Of a DNA stretch of 51,368 nucleotides, positions 1-10,969 are shown piece after piece. The position numbers and the translations under genes are program-made. This stretch comes from Sideroxyarcus sp. (lineage in GTDB: Bacteria; Pseudomonadota; Gammaproteobacteria; Burkholderiales; Gallionellaceae): the NCBI GenBank assembly GCA_030652215.1, contig JAUSBC010000099.1, positions 1 through 51,368 on the forward strand, in the 5' to 3' direction. The first letter of the stretch is position 1, and each line of letters opens with the position of its first letter. The notes beneath the pieces are model-generated. The model saw nothing but the letters and a program-made list of their open reading frames with translations. It had not been told where the DNA came from and searched no databases.

Positions 1-755
1 CGATCGCGGAAGTACTCGCCCATCGAACAGCCGGTATAGGGTGCGATGAACTGGGTCGCGGCGGAGTCGGAGGCGGTGGCGGCGACGACGATGGTGTATT
101 CCATCGCGCCGTGCTCTTCGAGTTTGCGTACCACGTTGGCAACGGTCGATGCTTTCTGACCCACGGCAACATAGATACAGGTCATGTTCTGACCCTTTTG
201 GTTGATGATCGCGTCGACTGCAACAGCTGTCTTGCCGGTCTGGCGGTCGCCGATGATCAGTTCGCGCTGGCCGCGGCCGACGGGAACCATGGAGTCGATG
301 GACTTCAGACCGGTTTGCACCGGTTGGTCAACGGACTGGCGTGCGATAACGCCGGGAGCGACCTTTTCAATCTTGTCGGTCATCTTGGCGTTGACCGGGC
401 CTTTGCCGTCGATGGGCTGGCCCAGCGCGTTGACTACGCGTCCGCGCAGTTCGGGGCCGACCGGCACTTCCAGAATGCGGCCGGTACATTTGACCGTGTC
501 GCCTTCGGTGATGTGTTCGTATTCGCCCAGAATAACGGCACCCACGGAGTCGCGCTCGAGGTTCAGCGCCAGACCGAAAGTGTTGCCGGGGAATTCCAAC
601 ATTTCGCCCTGCATCACATCGGACAGGCCGTGGACGCGAACGATACCGTCGGTCACGCTGACCACCGTACCTTCGGTGCGCGCTTGGGTCAGTGCTTCGA
701 AATTCTCGATGCGACTGCGTATCAGGTTACTAATTTCGGAAGGGTTGAGCTTCAT
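1..755 (-). CDS. atpA: F1Fo ATP synthase subunit alpha (N-terminal half; cut by window edge)
   Basis: Non-catalytic nucleotide-binding subunit of the F1 head, on the cytoplasmic side. The 251 codons present begin [19 protein letters not shown], typical of proteobacterial AtpA. They cover the beta-barrel domain and the start of the nucleotide-binding domain, with Walker A seen as GDRQTGKTA. The remainder, about half the usual 510 residues, lies beyond base 1. The ATG at 755 is preceded by a purine-rich AGGAAATT stretch. It is the sixth gene of atpI-B-E-F-H-A, 30 bp after atpH, so gamma, beta and epsilon genes are expected further left. Identification is secure. Confidence 0.97.
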   Translation of the reverse strand, partial: MKLNPSEISNLIRSRIENFEALTQARTEGTVVSVTDGIVRVHGLSDVMQGEMLEFPGNTFGLALNLERDSVGAVILGEYEHITEGDTVKCTGRILEVPVGPELRGRVVNALGQPIDGKGPVNAKMTDKIEKVAPGVIARQSVDQPVQTGLKSIDSMVPVGRGQRELIIGDRQTGKTAVAVDAIINQKGQNMTCIYVAVGQKASTVANVVRKLEEHGAMEYTIVVAATASDSAATQFIAPYTGCSMGEYFRD

Positions 756-785
756 CTGAATTTCCTCATTCTTGATAAATCTTTA

Positions 786-1319
786 TCAGGCCAGGGCGTT
801 AGCCATTTCACTGAGTCGGGTGCGTGCAGAACCGTCGATCACCTTGTCTCCGGCGCGGATCACCACGCCACCCAGCAATTCTTTGTTGATCGTGCAGGTC
901 AGCTGGATCTCGCGACCCATGCGCTTTTTGAGCGAACTGACGATCTTGTCTTTTTGTGCGGCGGACAGCTCGAAAGCCGAGTCCACCACCACATTCACAC
1001 TCTTTTCCGCTTCCGACTTGAGCAACTCGAACAGGGACACAATCTCGGGCAGCAACAGCAGGCGCTGGTTTTCCGCCAGCACTTTGATGAAGTTCACCTG
1101 TTGCGGCTTGAGCTTTCCGCCCAGTACGTCGACCAGCAGGCCGTCCAACTGCGCTTTGACGACGCGCGGACTGCTGATGACATTGCGGATTTCCGGATAA
1201 ATCACCGCTTCGGCAAGCGCCAGCAAAAATTCCGACCAGCCTTTCAGGTCGGAAAGTTTCTGCGCTTCTTCGAAAGCTGCCTGCGCGTAGGGCCGTGCTG
1301 TAGTAAGGGCTTCAGACAT
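786..1319 (-). CDS. atpH: F1Fo ATP synthase subunit delta
   Basis: Peripheral stalk subunit that joins the b dimer to the top of F1. At 177 aa it has the family length. The N-terminal helical domain starts MSEALTTARPYAQAAFEEA, with the usual T-ARPYA-A-FE signature. The C-terminal part carries the family motif near residues 150-165 (ELLGGVVIRAGDKVIDGS). It sits 5 bp after atpF and 30 bp before atpA, so it is cotranscribed with them. Its position between atpF and atpA is canonical. Confidence 0.97.
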   Translation of the reverse strand: MSEALTTARPYAQAAFEEAQKLSDLKGWSEFLLALAEAVIYPEIRNVISSPRVVKAQLDGLLVDVLGGKLKPQQVNFIKVLAENQRLLLLPEIVSLFELLKSEAEKSVNVVVDSAFELSAAQKDKIVSSLKKRMGREIQLTCTINKELLGGVVIRAGDKVIDGSARTRLSEMANALA

Positions 1320-1324
1320 GGCTA

Positions 1325-1795
1325 TCAGAGTTCCGCGGCAAGTTTGTCGAGCAAGTCATTGTGTGCCTTGGCATCGATTTCGCGACCCAGGATCTTGCCC
1401 GCGCCGGCCAGTGCAATCGCCGACACTTGATTGCGCAATTGTTCCTTGGCACGAAACACTTCTTGATCGACTTCGGCTCTGGCTCCGGCAATGATGCGCT
1501 CTCCCTCGACTTTGGCTTGAGACTTCGCCTGTTCGATGATTTCGCTGGCACGCTTTTCACCGCTGGCCACGATTTCGCCCGCTTTTTCTTTTGCTTCGCG
1601 CAACAGATCGGCGGAACGTTTTGCTGCCATTTCCAGGTCGTGCTTGGCGCGTTCTGCGTCAGCCAGACCGTCGGCGATCAGCTTTTGACGCGCTTCGATC
1701 GCTGCCAGCAAAGGCGGCCAAACAAACTTCGCCGTAAACCATATCAATATGGCAAACGTCAGTGCCTGCGCGACTATTGTCAGGGTAATGTTCAT
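1325..1795 (-). CDS. atpF: F1Fo ATP synthase subunit b
   Basis: Peripheral stalk subunit. There is one N-terminal membrane helix (about residues 5-27, MNITLTIVAQALTFAILIWF onward, ending in the conserved FVWPPL), followed by a long charged helical coiled-coil region rich in Ala, Glu, Lys and Arg. It has 156 aa, as in most proteobacteria. It lies between atpE and atpH in the standard order, 41 bp after atpE. A single b gene is present, with no b' paralogue, which matches non-photosynthetic Betaproteobacteria. Confidence 0.97.
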   Translation of the reverse strand: MNITLTIVAQALTFAILIWFTAKFVWPPLLAAIEARQKLIADGLADAERAKHDLEMAAKRSADLLREAKEKAGEIVASGEKRASEIIEQAKSQAKVEGERIIAGARAEVDQEVFRAKEQLRNQVSAIALAGAGKILGREIDAKAHNDLLDKLAAEL

Positions 1796-1836
1796 TTCTA
1801 TTCCTTATGCCGGACAATACGTCCAGCCATGGTCAA

Positions 1837-2115
<279 letters not shown>

Positions 2116-2164
2116 TTACTTCCTTTCAATTTACAAGTTAATTAAAGATATTGCTAAAAAGTGA

Positions 2165-2977
2165 TTAGTGGCTTTCGTGCGCCATTGCGATGTACACAAT
2201 CGTCAGCATCATAAAGATGAACGCTTGCAGTACCACGATCAGGATGTGGAAGATCGCCCAGCCGGCGCCCAGCAGCGCGCCGAAGATCGTTCCCGCCAGA
2301 CCGGTAGCAGCCCACATCCCCAGCAGCAGGAAGATGATTTCGCCCGCGTACATGTTGCCGAACAGACGCAACGAATGCGACAGGGGCTTGGAAACGTATT
2401 CGATCAGGTTGAACAGGAAGTTCGCGGGCCACACCAGCGGATTGGAACCGAAGGGGGCGCAGAAGAATTCGTGAATCCAGCCGCCAAAGCCTTTGACCTT
2501 GATGCTGAAGAAAATCATCAGGAACCACACTGACAGCGCCAAAGCGAAAGTGGTGTTGATATCTGAAGTGGGAACCGCGCGGAATTTTTCCTGGCCGAAT
2601 ACATGGTGGTAAACCCACGCCATGATGTCGATTGGCAGGAAGTCCATCGCGTTCATGACCAGCACCCAGACGAATACGGTCAGCGCGAGCGGCGCAACGA
2701 AAGGCTTGCGGTCGCCGTGGAAAATTCCTTTTACCTGGTCGTCGATGAAACCGACCAGCAATTCGACAAAAGCCTGGCGTTTGTTCGGTACGCCTGCCGT
2801 CGCGCTACGCACGACCAGCCACAGCAAGCCGAAAGAAACGATGCCGAGCAGGACAGAGACGATCAGCGTGTCAAAATTTACCGACCAGAATGCGCCGTCG
2901 GCGACTTGTTTGACGTTAAAGCTTAAGTGATGCTCGATGTAACTGGATGCAGTCAGTGCGTGTTCTTCAGTGGACAT
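2165..2977 (-). CDS. atpB: F1Fo ATP synthase subunit a
   Basis: Membrane stator subunit holding the proton half-channels. The 270 residues contain five or six hydrophobic segments. The essential arginine is in [12 protein letters not shown] (around residue 212), and a conserved [15 protein letters not shown] helix lies near the C-terminus. The start [18 protein letters not shown] is typical of betaproteobacterial AtpB. It lies 8 bp after atpI and begins the structural atp genes. Confidence 0.97.
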   Translation of the reverse strand: MSTEEHALTASSYIEHHLSFNVKQVADGAFWSVNFDTLIVSVLLGIVSFGLLWLVVRSATAGVPNKRQAFVELLVGFIDDQVKGIFHGDRKPFVAPLALTVFVWVLVMNAMDFLPIDIMAWVYHHVFGQEKFRAVPTSDINTTFALALSVWFLMIFFSIKVKGFGGWIHEFFCAPFGSNPLVWPANFLFNLIEYVSKPLSHSLRLFGNMYAGEIIFLLLGMWAATGLAGTIFGALLGAGWAIFHILIVVLQAFIFMMLTIVYIAMAHESH

Positions 2978-2985
2978 CCCGGACC

Positions 2986-3378
2986 TTACTTGTCGTTCTC
3001 GTTATTCACGGTTCGCAACCCCGCGCCGGATGCCAGCGCGGAACCTGCCAAACCACCTATCAGAGCCAATGGAACCAGCCCTTGGTAATACTTGAAAGTT
3101 ATCAACAACAGCATTGCAATCACCAGAATCTTGATCGCTTCTGCTTTCAGCAATGTAATCAGTACTGTACCGGCCGCGCTTCCCTTCGGGCTTTGCGCAA
3201 TCAACACGCCTGCGTACCCGCCAACAATCACCGACGCCCCACCCGCCAAAGCGGATATTGCTGCGTTTGTTCCCGCAAGCAACAGTGAGCTCCCCGAAAT
3301 TAGTACCGTGATGATGATTTGCCAGCGCGCCGCTTTGCTGAATGCGCGGCTTATAGTTTTGTTGGGTGCTTTGTCCAT
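2986..3378 (-). CDS. atpI: ATP synthase protein I
   Basis: Small membrane protein, thought to assist c-ring assembly. The 130 residues contain four hydrophobic segments; [16 protein letters not shown] and [20 protein letters not shown] are the clearest. The sequence is weakly conserved, so the call rests on hydrophobic profile, length and position as first gene of the operon, 8 bp ahead of atpB and just after a strong promoter. Confidence 0.88.
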   Translation of the reverse strand: MDKAPNKTISRAFSKAARWQIIITVLISGSSLLLAGTNAAISALAGGASVIVGGYAGVLIAQSPKGSAAGTVLITLLKAEAIKILVIAMLLLITFKYYQGLVPLALIGGLAGSALASGAGLRTVNNENDK

Positions 3379-3432
3379 CTTTTGCCTCTGAGTGCTGCTG
3401 TTGCTTGACTAGGGCACTAAAAAAGCCCGCGC

Positions 3433-3460
3433 ATTCTACTATTCCTTCGCGGCAAGTCAA
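3433..3460 (-). promoter_or_regulatory. Sigma70 promoter of the atp operon
   Basis: Read on the minus strand, TTGACT (3460-3455) and TAGAAT (3438-3433) are separated by 16 bp. Transcription would start about 50 nt before atpI. The match to consensus is 5/6 at both boxes, and it is the only good candidate in the parB-atpI gap. That makes atpI-B-E-F-H-A a separate unit from parAB. Confidence 0.65.
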
Positions 3461-3497
3461 GCGCATTTGCGCCATTCTTGCCGCAATTACCGCGTTT

Positions 3498-4367
3498 TTA
3501 TGCCCGTTCGTACAACTTGCCGGTCAGCTCTTCGAGGTGGTCGTTGTTCGAATATTCGATGACCAACTTGCCACCGCCCTTGCTGTTCGGCTTAATTTCC
3601 ACGCGCACGCCGAGTTGCGAACTGATTTCGTCCTGCAGACGCTGCGTGTCACGGTCTTCTTTCCTGGGTGCTTTCGGGCTGCTGGGTTTGGCGGGCGACT
3701 GCTCGCCCTGCTGCTGCACCAACTTTTCCGCTTCACGCACGGACAGGCCTTCGAGCACAATCTTGTTTGCCAGCATGACTTGTTGCGAACCTTCCAGCGA
3801 CAGCAGGGAACGCGCATGGCCCATGTCCAGCGCGCCTTCCATCAGCATATCCTGCACGGCTTGCGGCAATTTGAGCAAGCGCAGCAAATTGCTGGCGGCA
3901 CTGCGCGAACGGCCCACCGCATCGGCGGCAGCCTGGTGCGTCATCTGGAATTCGTCGATCAGGCGCTGAATGCCGATGGCTTCTTCCAGCGGATTCAGGT
4001 CTTCGCGCTGAATGTTCTCGATCAGCGCCATGGCCAGCGCCGCGTTGTCCGGCACTTTGCGCACGATGACCGGTACGATCTTCAGTTCGGCCAGTTGCGC
4101 CGCGCGCCAGCGGCGTTCGCCGGCGATGATTTCGTAACCGCCCTCTGGCAGTTCGCGCGCCAGGATCGGCTGCATCACGCCCTGCACGCGGATCGAGGCG
4201 GCGAGTTCGTTCAGCGATGCTTCGTCCATGCGGCTGCGCGGCTGGTATTTGCCGGGCTTGAGCTGCTCGACTTTCAGGTCGCGCAGTACGTCGTTCTGTT
4301 TCGAAGTGGTGTTGCCGGAAAGCAGCGCGTCCAGGCCGCGCCCCAGTCCCTTGATCGGTTTTGCCAT
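3498..4367 (-). CDS. parB: Chromosome-partitioning protein ParB
   Basis: CTPase and parS-binding protein of the chromosome segregation system. The 289 residues begin MAKPIKGLGRGLDALLSGNT. The ParB/Spo0J N-terminal domain follows (about 35-125) with GERRWRAAQLA, the CTP-binding arginine motif. A central helix-turn-helix (about 130-200) contains VGRSRSAASNLLRLLKLP. A C-terminal dimerisation domain ends the protein. It lies 22 bp after parA. Two matching parS sites are in this window (7746 and 14259). Confidence 0.97.
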   Translation of the reverse strand: MAKPIKGLGRGLDALLSGNTTSKQNDVLRDLKVEQLKPGKYQPRSRMDEASLNELAASIRVQGVMQPILARELPEGGYEIIAGERRWRAAQLAELKIVPVIVRKVPDNAALAMALIENIQREDLNPLEEAIGIQRLIDEFQMTHQAAADAVGRSRSAASNLLRLLKLPQAVQDMLMEGALDMGHARSLLSLEGSQQVMLANKIVLEGLSVREAEKLVQQQGEQSPAKPSSPKAPRKEDRDTQRLQDEISSQLGVRVEIKPNSKGGGKLVIEYSNNDHLEELTGKLYERA

Positions 4368-4389
4368 GATTTTCCCTTATTGAAACTTG

Positions 4390-5169
4390 TTATGCAGCGA
4401 CCTGCGCCGTCGAGTTATTGAGCATTTCGCCCGCCAGCGCCAGATAGGCCAGCGTCCCCTTGGATTGGCTGTCGTGATACAGCGCGGGGATGCCAAAGCT
4501 GGGCGCTTCGGCCAGACGCACGTTGCGCGGAATGACGGTACGGTAGACTTTGTCACCGAAGTGTTGCTGCAACTGGTCCGAGACTTGTTGCGCCAGCGCA
4601 TTGCGCGGGTCGAACATGGTGCGCAACAAGCCTTCGATTTCCAGATCCGGGTTGAGGTTTTCGCGCACCTTGCGAATGGTGTTGACCAGGTCGCTCAGAC
4701 CTTCCAGTGCGTAATATTCGCATTGCATGGGAATCATCACCGATTTCGCGGCGCACAATCCGTTCAGCGTGAGCAGGTTCAATGCAGGCGGGCAATCGAC
4801 CAGGATGTAATCGTATTCGTCCAGGACGGGCTGCAATTCTTCTTTGAGGCGCATTTCGCGCCCTTCCACTTCCACCAGCTCGATCTCGGCGCCGGCCAAC
4901 TCGCGGTTCGCGGGCAAGATGTCGTATTTGCATTCGGCGGAGCGAATGCGTGCCTCGACGATGGTTTTTTCGCCCATGAGCACATCGTAGACTGTCATTT
5001 CAAGGTCGGCTTTGTTGATGCCGCTGCCCATGGTCGCATTGCCTTGCGGGTCGAGGTCGATCAGCAGCACGCGCTGCTTCGCCGCGCCCAGGCTAGCCGC
5101 AAGGTTAACGGTCGTTGTGGTTTTGCCCACGCCGCCTTTTTGATTGGTAATTGCCAGTATCTTGCTCAT
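4390..5169 (-). CDS. parA: Chromosome-partitioning ATPase ParA (Soj)
   Basis: Walker-type ATPase that moves ParB-parS complexes along the nucleoid. The 259 residues start [20 protein letters not shown], with the deviant Walker A motif at residues 10-18. Further motifs are LIDLDPQGN (switch I) and ILVDCPPAL (Walker B). I take the ATG at 5169 rather than the more upstream in-frame start at 5304, because the longer form adds an unconserved tail lying wholly inside rsmG. With the chosen start, the rsmG stop and parA start overlap as ATGA, indicating translational coupling. Confidence 0.96.
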   Translation of the reverse strand: MSKILAITNQKGGVGKTTTTVNLAASLGAAKQRVLLIDLDPQGNATMGSGINKADLEMTVYDVLMGEKTIVEARIRSAECKYDILPANRELAGAEIELVEVEGREMRLKEELQPVLDEYDYILVDCPPALNLLTLNGLCAAKSVMIPMQCEYYALEGLSDLVNTIRKVRENLNPDLEIEGLLRTMFDPRNALAQQVSDQLQQHFGDKVYRTVIPRNVRLAEAPSFGIPALYHDSQSKGTLAYLALAGEMLNNSTAQVAA

Positions 5170-5789
5170 TTTCTCACTCCCAATACGACCAAACTGCGGG
5201 CAGCTTCCAATTCGGGAACCTGCAACGAAAATACATTTTCCACTACTACTTCTGCGGGAAGCCGCGCCAGTTCCTGCTCCGGCGCGCCTTTCATGGCAGC
5301 CCAACGACCGCCGTCCGCCAGCAAATGCCGAGTCAGTGTTACAAAATCGGCTGCCTCGGCAAATGCACGGGAAATTATCCCATCATACTTTTGCTGCACC
5401 TGCCACTGCTCCACCCGCTCGCAACGGACTTCCACGTTACGCAAACCCAGCTCGATGACCGCCTGCTGCACGAAGCCGGTTTTCTTGCTATTGCTGTCCA
5501 GCAAAGTGAACGACCACTCCGGCCGCATCACCGCCAGAACGACGCCCGGCAGCCCTGCTCCGCAGCCCACATCCAACCAGCGCTGCGGCCACAGATGCGG
5601 CAGTACGGCCAGGCTGTCGAGCAAGTGATTGCTCACCATTTGCTCCGGCTGGCGTATCGCCGTGAGGTTGTACACCGCGTTCCATTTGTGCAGCAAAGCC
5701 AGATATTCCAGCAGTTTTGCCTGCTGGTCAGGCGCCACTTCCAAACCCATGCGGGTAATGCCCGCCGCCAATTGCCGTTCCAGACTCAT
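5166..5789 (-). CDS. rsmG: 16S rRNA (guanine-527-N7)-methyltransferase RsmG (GidB)
   Basis: Methylates N7 of G527 in 16S rRNA with S-adenosylmethionine. The 207 residues have the Rossmann-like fold with the SAM motif [11 protein letters not shown] (near residue 70) and the family segment NLTAIR. Overlaps of four bases (ATGA) couple it to mnmG upstream and to parA downstream, the standard mnmG-rsmG-parA-parB order near proteobacterial origins. Confidence 0.97.
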   Translation of the reverse strand: MSLERQLAAGITRMGLEVAPDQQAKLLEYLALLHKWNAVYNLTAIRQPEQMVSNHLLDSLAVLPHLWPQRWLDVGCGAGLPGVVLAVMRPEWSFTLLDSNSKKTGFVQQAVIELGLRNVEVRCERVEQWQVQQKYDGIISRAFAEAADFVTLTRHLLADGGRWAAMKGAPEQELARLPAEVVVENVFSLQVPELEAARSLVVLGVRK

Positions 5790-7672
5790 GCCGCTTTGTC
5801 TTGTTTGAAGCCCCGCTTCAAATGCACGAGCAACAGGGAAATCGCGGCCGGGGTCACGCCCGAGATGCGCCCCGCCTGCCCAACCGTCTGCGGCTGATGC
5901 TGGTTCAGCTTCTGCCGCACTTCAATGGACAGTCCGCGCACCACTGAGTAATCCATATTTTCCGGGAGCTTGGTTGTTTCCTGGCCTTCCTGGCGTGCAA
6001 TCTCGCCCACCTGACGTTCGATATAACCTTGATACTTAGCCAAAATTTCGACTTGCTCGGCAACTTCAGACGCCTCTGTCGCTTGCGCGCCGGGCAAAGT
6101 CATCAAGGCGGCATAGCTCACTTCGGGACGGCGCAGCAAATCGTACAGGCTATATTCGCGCTCGATCTCCTTGCCCAACACGCGTTCTGCATCGGCCTTG
6201 TCCAGCATGCGTGGATTCACCCAGGTGGATTTCAGGCGCTCCAGTTCGCGCGAGATTTTTTCGCGTTTTTCTTCAAAGGCTTGCCAGCGCACATCGTCCA
6301 CCAAGCCCAGCTTTCTGCCAATCTCGGTGAGTCGCATGTCGGCGTTGTCTTCGCGCAACTGCAAGCGGTATTCCGCGCGGCTGGTGAACATGCGGTAGGG
6401 TTCGGAAACGCCGCGCGTGATCAGATCGTCCACCATCACGCCCAGATACGCTTCGTCGCGGCGCGGGCACCAGGCTTCCTGCTCTTTTGCCTGCAGCGCG
6501 GCATTCACGCCAGCGAGCAAACCTTGCGCGGCCGCTTCTTCATAGCCGGTCGTGCCGTTGATCTGCCCGGCCAAGAACAGGCCGCCTATGGTCTTGGTTT
6601 CCAAGGACAACTTCAGTCCGCGCGGGTCGAAATAGTCGTATTCGATGGCGTAGCCGGGACGCGTGATATGCGCGTTTTCCAACCCCTTGATCGAGCGCAC
6701 CAGTTCCAGCTGGGTGTTGTAGGAAAGGCTGGTCGAAATGCCGTTCGGATAAATCTCGTGCGTGGTCAGCCCTTCCGGCTCCAGAAAGATCTGGTGCGAG
6801 GCCTTGCCCGCAAAGCGCGTGATCTTGTCTTCAATGGACGGGCAATAGCGTGGGCCCACTCCCTCGATGACACCCGTAAACAAAGGAGACTCGCCCAAAC
6901 CGTTGCGTATGATTTCGTGAGTGCGCTCGTTGGTCTGGGTAACCCAGCACGGCATTTGCCGCGGATGTTGCGACGCATGGCCCAAAAACGAGAACACCGG
7001 AACCGGCGTATCACCGTGCTGTTCCTGCATCACGGAGTAATCGATGCTGCGCCCGTCGATGCGCGGCGGTGTGCCGGTTTTCAGGCGACCGATGGGCAGG
7101 CCCAGTTCGCGCAAATTGCGCGCAAGCCCCACGGAAGGCGGATCGCCCGCGCGGCCTGCCGGATAATTCGTCAAGCCCACATGCACCAATCCGGCGAGGA
7201 AGGTTCCGGTCGTCAGGACCACCGATTTGGCGTAGTAGCTCAAGCCGAGTTGGGTCTGCACGCCAACTACGCGGCCTTGTTCTATCAGGAGTTTTTCTGC
7301 AGGTTGTTGAAACAGCAGGAGATTAGGCTGGTTTTCCAGGCGCCTGCGAATCGCCAGCTTGTACAAGGCGCGGTCGGCTTGCGCGCGGGTCGCGCGAACG
7401 GCCGGACCTTTGGATGCGTTCAGGATACGGAACTGGATGCCGCCTTCGTCCGTCGCGGCTGCCATGGCGCCGCCAAGCGCGTCTACTTCCTTGACTAAAT
7501 GGCCTTTTCCGATGCCGCCGATGGAAGGATTGCAGGACATCACGCCCAGCGTTTCAATGTTGTGAGTCAACAACAGCGTGGCGCAACCCGCGCGGGCGCT
7601 CGCCAGAGCGGCTTCCGTTCCGGCATGGCCGCCACCGATTACGATGACATCGAATTGTTTCGGGTCGCGCAT
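5786..7672 (-). CDS. mnmG: tRNA uridine-34 5-carboxymethylaminomethyl synthesis enzyme MnmG (GidA)
   Basis: FAD-dependent partner of MnmE, modifying the wobble U34 of several tRNAs. The FAD-binding motif [17 protein letters not shown] lies at about residues 14-30. The family signatures [16 protein letters not shown] and [16 protein letters not shown] follow. I place the start at the ATG at 7672 ([15 protein letters not shown]), giving 628 aa against about 629 in E. coli. A longer in-frame start at 7711 adds 13 unconserved residues. Its 3' end overlaps rsmG by ATGA. Confidence 0.97.
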   Translation of the reverse strand: MRDPKQFDVIVIGGGHAGTEAALASARAGCATLLLTHNIETLGVMSCNPSIGGIGKGHLVKEVDALGGAMAAATDEGGIQFRILNASKGPAVRATRAQADRALYKLAIRRRLENQPNLLLFQQPAEKLLIEQGRVVGVQTQLGLSYYAKSVVLTTGTFLAGLVHVGLTNYPAGRAGDPPSVGLARNLRELGLPIGRLKTGTPPRIDGRSIDYSVMQEQHGDTPVPVFSFLGHASQHPRQMPCWVTQTNERTHEIIRNGLGESPLFTGVIEGVGPRYCPSIEDKITRFAGKASHQIFLEPEGLTTHEIYPNGISTSLSYNTQLELVRSIKGLENAHITRPGYAIEYDYFDPRGLKLSLETKTIGGLFLAGQINGTTGYEEAAAQGLLAGVNAALQAKEQEAWCPRRDEAYLGVMVDDLITRGVSEPYRMFTSRAEYRLQLREDNADMRLTEIGRKLGLVDDVRWQAFEEKREKISRELERLKSTWVNPRMLDKADAERVLGKEIEREYSLYDLLRRPEVSYAALMTLPGAQATEASEVAEQVEILAKYQGYIERQVGEIARQEGQETTKLPENMDYSVVRGLSIEVRQKLNQHQPQTVGQAGRISGVTPAAISLLLVHLKRGFKQDKAA

Positions 7673-7745
7673 TCGACATCCACAAAAATGAGGACGCGCA
7701 TCATAACTCAAAAATAATACCCGACCCTAACTTTGCGCGGCCAAT

Positions 7746-7761
7746 TGTTTCACGTGAAACA
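7746..7761. promoter_or_regulatory. parS site (ParB binding), perfect palindrome
   Basis: The sequence TGTTTCACGTGAAACA is a perfect 16-bp palindrome identical to the widely conserved bacterial parS consensus. It lies in the mnmE-mnmG spacer, about 5 kb left of the putative origin. ParB and ParA are encoded 2-4 kb further left. Being intergenic, it could also affect mnmG expression through ParB spreading, which is inference. Confidence 0.93.
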
Positions 7762-7770
7762 CTCTTAAAG

Positions 7771-9114
7771 TCATTTCCCGATGCAAAACCGGCTGAAAAT
7801 CTCGCCCAGCAGGTCGTCAGCAGAAAATTCGCCTGTAATGCTGTTGAGCGCGCCTTGTGCCTGACGCAACTCTTCGGCGAACAGCTCGGGACGAGCAAGT
7901 TGTTGTTGCGCGTCGGCCAGATGCCGTTCGGCTTGAGAAAGCGCTTCCAGATGTCGCGCGCGCGCCATGAACACGCCCGTTTCCTGATGCCAGCCTATGG
8001 TTTCCAGCAATTTATCCTGCAACGTCTCCATGCCCGCCCCGGTCTTGGCCGAGAGGTAGAGGTGACATTCTGCGTTACGCACTTCGACGCCCGCTTCATG
8101 CCCGCTCAGGTCGATCTTGTTGTGCAGATACAGGCGGGGAATCTTGGATGGCAATTGTGCCAGTATGGCTTGATCTTCCGGCCCGGTGCGTTGTTGCGAT
8201 TCATCCAGCAACACCAGCACCACATCGGCCCGCGTCAATGCCAGTTGCGTGCGTGCAATGCCCATTTGTTCGACCACATCTGCCGTTTCACGCAGTCCGG
8301 CAGTATCGATCAGGTGCAGCGGCACGCCTTTCACTTGCAGCGCCTGGCGGATCGCATCGCGGGTGGTGCCCGGTATTTCGGAAACCAGTGCCACCTCCTC
8401 GCCTGCCAGACGATTCAGCAGGCTGGACTTCCCGGCGTTGGGTGCGCCAACCAGCACGACTTGCGCGCCTTCGCGCAGAATGCTGCCCAGTTTGGCCAAA
8501 CCTTCGATGCGCGCGACTTCTTGCCGCAATGTGGCCAACTTGGCGGCGCACAGATTGCGGTCGGCATCGCCGATTTCTTCTTCCGGAAAGTCCAGGGTTG
8601 CCTCGACCAACATGCGCAGGTCGATCAGTTGGGCGACCGCGCCGTTTATGGCTGCTGAGAACTCACCCTGCAGAGAGCGCATGGCGCTGCGCGCGGCTTG
8701 TTCGGTGGTGGCGTCGATGAGATCGGCCACGCTTTCAGCCTGGGCGAGATCCATCTTGTCGTTGAGGTAGGCGCGTTGCGTGAATTCGCCCGGTTGCGCG
8801 AGTCTTGCGCCCAGTTCGAGACAGCGCTGCAGCACGGATTGCAACACGGCGGGTCCGCCGTGTCCCTGCAGTTCAAGCACTTCTTCGCCGGTATAGGAAT
8901 GGGGAGCGGCAAACAGCAGCGCGATGCCCTGATCCAGAGTCGTGCCGTCGGCAGATAAAAAGGAAGTATAGGTGGCGAGTCTGGGAACGAGTTGGCGTCC
9001 GGTCAGTACGGAGGCCATTTCAGCCAGCCCCCGCCCGGAAACCCGCACCACGCCGATGCCACCGCGCCCGGGGGCGGTGGCAATCGCCGCGATATTGTCA
9101 GGCCTTGCTTGCAC
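7771..9114 (-). CDS. mnmE: tRNA modification GTPase MnmE (TrmE)
   Basis: Potassium-activated GTPase that works with MnmG on U34 of tRNA. The 447 residues hold an N-terminal tetrahydrofolate-binding domain ([15 protein letters not shown]), a central helical domain, an inserted G domain with P-loop [13 protein letters not shown] and switch motif DTAGLRE, and the invariant C-terminal FCIGK with the catalytic Cys444. The start is GTG at 9114, overlapping the end of yidC by 17 bp. No ATG gives a full N-terminus. Confidence 0.96.
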   Translation of the reverse strand: MQARPDNIAAIATAPGRGGIGVVRVSGRGLAEMASVLTGRQLVPRLATYTSFLSADGTTLDQGIALLFAAPHSYTGEEVLELQGHGGPAVLQSVLQRCLELGARLAQPGEFTQRAYLNDKMDLAQAESVADLIDATTEQAARSAMRSLQGEFSAAINGAVAQLIDLRMLVEATLDFPEEEIGDADRNLCAAKLATLRQEVARIEGLAKLGSILREGAQVVLVGAPNAGKSSLLNRLAGEEVALVSEIPGTTRDAIRQALQVKGVPLHLIDTAGLRETADVVEQMGIARTQLALTRADVVLVLLDESQQRTGPEDQAILAQLPSKIPRLYLHNKIDLSGHEAGVEVRNAECHLYLSAKTGAGMETLQDKLLETIGWHQETGVFMARARHLEALSQAERHLADAQQQLARPELFAEELRQAQGALNSITGEFSADDLLGEIFSRFCIGK

Positions 9115-10738
9115 CTTTGGTTGCGGACTCGGTAGCGCGTGTGATGTACCACTGCTGGCCGATGGAGAGAATGTTGTTCACGACGGAGTACAGCACCAGT
9201 CCCGCCGGGAAGAAGAAGAACACCACGCTGAACGCGATTGGCATGATCTGCATCATCTTGGCCTGGATAGGGTCCGGCGGCAGCGGGTTCAGCTTGCTCT
9301 GGAGGAACATGCTGATGCCCATGATGAGCGGAAGGACGTAATAGGGATCGGTTGCGGACAAATCCTGAATCCACAACATGAACGGCGCGTGGCGCAGTTC
9401 GACGCTGGCCAGAATGGCCCAATACAGCGCGATGAACACCGGAATCTGGATCAGAACCGGCAGGCAGCCGCTCAGCGGATTGATTTTCTCCGTCTTGTAC
9501 AACTCCATCATGGCCTTGTTCAGGCGTTCGCGGTCGTCGCCGTACTGCTTCTTGATTTGTTCAAGCTTGGGCGCGACCACGCGCATCTTGGCCATGGAAC
9601 GGTAGCTGGCCGCAGACAGCGGGAAGAACGCGAGCTTGATCAGCACGGTCAGCAGGATGATGGAGACGCCCCAGTTGTTCACCAGGTCGTTGATATGGGA
9701 CATGAGCCAGAACAGCGGCGTGGAGAAAATGGTCAACCAACCGTAATCCACGGTCAGGCCCAGTCCTGGCGCAATCTCGTCCAGCTTGGTTTGGGCGGGG
9801 CCGGCATACAAAGTTGTGGAAATACGTCCGGTCTGGCCGGGCTCTATGCTCGCGACAGGCAATACGACGCCGGCCGAGTACAGGTTTCCATCCAGCTTCT
9901 TGGTGTAGAACTCGCGCTCCCCCTTGGCTGCGGGCAGCCAGGCAGAAACGAAATAGTGCTGCAGCATGCCTATCCAGCCGTTGTCCGGATTGGCCGGTAG
10001 CTTGACTTTGTTCTTCTCAATGTCGGAAAACTCGAATTTCTGGAATTTTTCCAGATCGGTATAGATAGCCGGGCCGGTGTAGGTCGGAACAAACGTGGAT
10101 GCGCCGCCCAGCACTTCAGAGTCGCGCACCAACTGGAAATAGGCCGAAGGCAGCAGCGCTTCCTTGCCGAGGTTCTCGATTTCGTAGGCAACGTCGATCA
10201 GATTGCTTGCGCGGTGAAAGGTGTACACCTTGGTCACTTTTGCAGAGCCTGTATTCATCGCAGCCAAACGAACTTCAAGTGTGTCCTTGCCTTGTTCCAG
10301 CTGGAATGCCTCGCCGGCTGCGGAAAACTCGGCGTTATGAGTCGGCAGATCTTTTCCCAACAGGCCGGATTGCGCGAAATACGTGTGTTGTCCCTGTTGC
10401 TGCAGCAAAGCCATCGGCTTGCTTTGATCGTCCGCATCCTTGTGCTGCAGCAAGTCCAGGTGCTGAATGTTGCCGCCCATGGTGTTGATCACCGCGCGGA
10501 ATGTATCGGTCGTCACAACGATATTCTTGCCGGCCGGCGCCTTTTGGGCCTCTACCGGCGCGGACACCGGGGCTTGCTGCGCAATCCTTGCAGGCTGTGC
10601 CGGTATGGAAGGGTCCACAGACGGAGCATTCTCGGCAACCACAGGCGCTACGGGCGCGTTTTGGCGCTGCCATTCGCTCCAGAGCACGATGAGGGAGAAG
10701 GAAAAGATCAGGAATAAGAACAACCGCCGCATGTCCAT
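9098..10738 (-). CDS. yidC: Membrane protein insertase YidC
   Basis: Inserts and folds inner-membrane proteins, alone or with SecYEG. The 546 residues start with an N-terminal membrane anchor ([19 protein letters not shown]) and a Pro/Ala-rich linker. A large periplasmic beta domain covers about 60-340. The conserved five-helix core follows, with [20 protein letters not shown] and the cytoplasmic hairpin around [20 protein letters not shown]. The tail is short and basic. It lies 21 bp after yidD. The order rpmH-rnpA-yidD-yidC-mnmE is standard. Confidence 0.97.
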   Translation of the reverse strand: MDMRRLFLFLIFSFSLIVLWSEWQRQNAPVAPVVAENAPSVDPSIPAQPARIAQQAPVSAPVEAQKAPAGKNIVVTTDTFRAVINTMGGNIQHLDLLQHKDADDQSKPMALLQQQGQHTYFAQSGLLGKDLPTHNAEFSAAGEAFQLEQGKDTLEVRLAAMNTGSAKVTKVYTFHRASNLIDVAYEIENLGKEALLPSAYFQLVRDSEVLGGASTFVPTYTGPAIYTDLEKFQKFEFSDIEKNKVKLPANPDNGWIGMLQHYFVSAWLPAAKGEREFYTKKLDGNLYSAGVVLPVASIEPGQTGRISTTLYAGPAQTKLDEIAPGLGLTVDYGWLTIFSTPLFWLMSHINDLVNNWGVSIILLTVLIKLAFFPLSAASYRSMAKMRVVAPKLEQIKKQYGDDRERLNKAMMELYKTEKINPLSGCLPVLIQIPVFIALYWAILASVELRHAPFMLWIQDLSATDPYYVLPLIMGISMFLQSKLNPLPPDPIQAKMMQIMPIAFSVVFFFFPAGLVLYSVVNNILSIGQQWYITRATESATKGASKA

Positions 10739-10759
10739 CTAAGTTTCACCTGTATTTAA

Positions 10760-10969
10760 TTATGGGACGGGATCGTATCCGCCCGGATTCCAAGGATTGC
10801 AACGAATCACCCGCTTGATAGACAGCCATAAGCCCTTGAGAGCGCCATACTTGGTGATGGCTTCTATCGAGAATTGCGAGCAAGAGGGGCTGAATCGGCA
10901 CGAGGGAGGAAGCGCGGGACTCACAATGAGCTGATATCCCCGAACCAGTAGCAACAAGATGGTTTTCAT
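10760..10969 (-). CDS. yidD: Membrane protein insertion efficiency factor YidD
   Basis: Small inner-membrane-associated protein that helps YidC-dependent insertion. The 69 residues contain the family core [20 protein letters not shown] with its conserved cysteines, then SIEAITKYG and the C-terminal [14 protein letters not shown]. Its start overlaps the rnpA stop as ATGA, so it is translated with rnpA. Family length and position match. Confidence 0.96.
   Translation of the reverse strand: MKTILLLLVRGYQLIVSPALPPSCRFSPSCSQFSIEAITKYGALKGLWLSIKRVIRCNPWNPGGYDPVP

Noticed and set aside
111..1430. Open frame of 439 codons on the plus strand across atpA, atpH and atpF
   Set aside because: It crosses three secure genes on the other strand and shows no domain.
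5170..5304. Upstream extension of parA starting at 5304
   Set aside because: It lies fully within rsmG and adds residues not seen in ParA proteins, which start [14 protein letters not shown].
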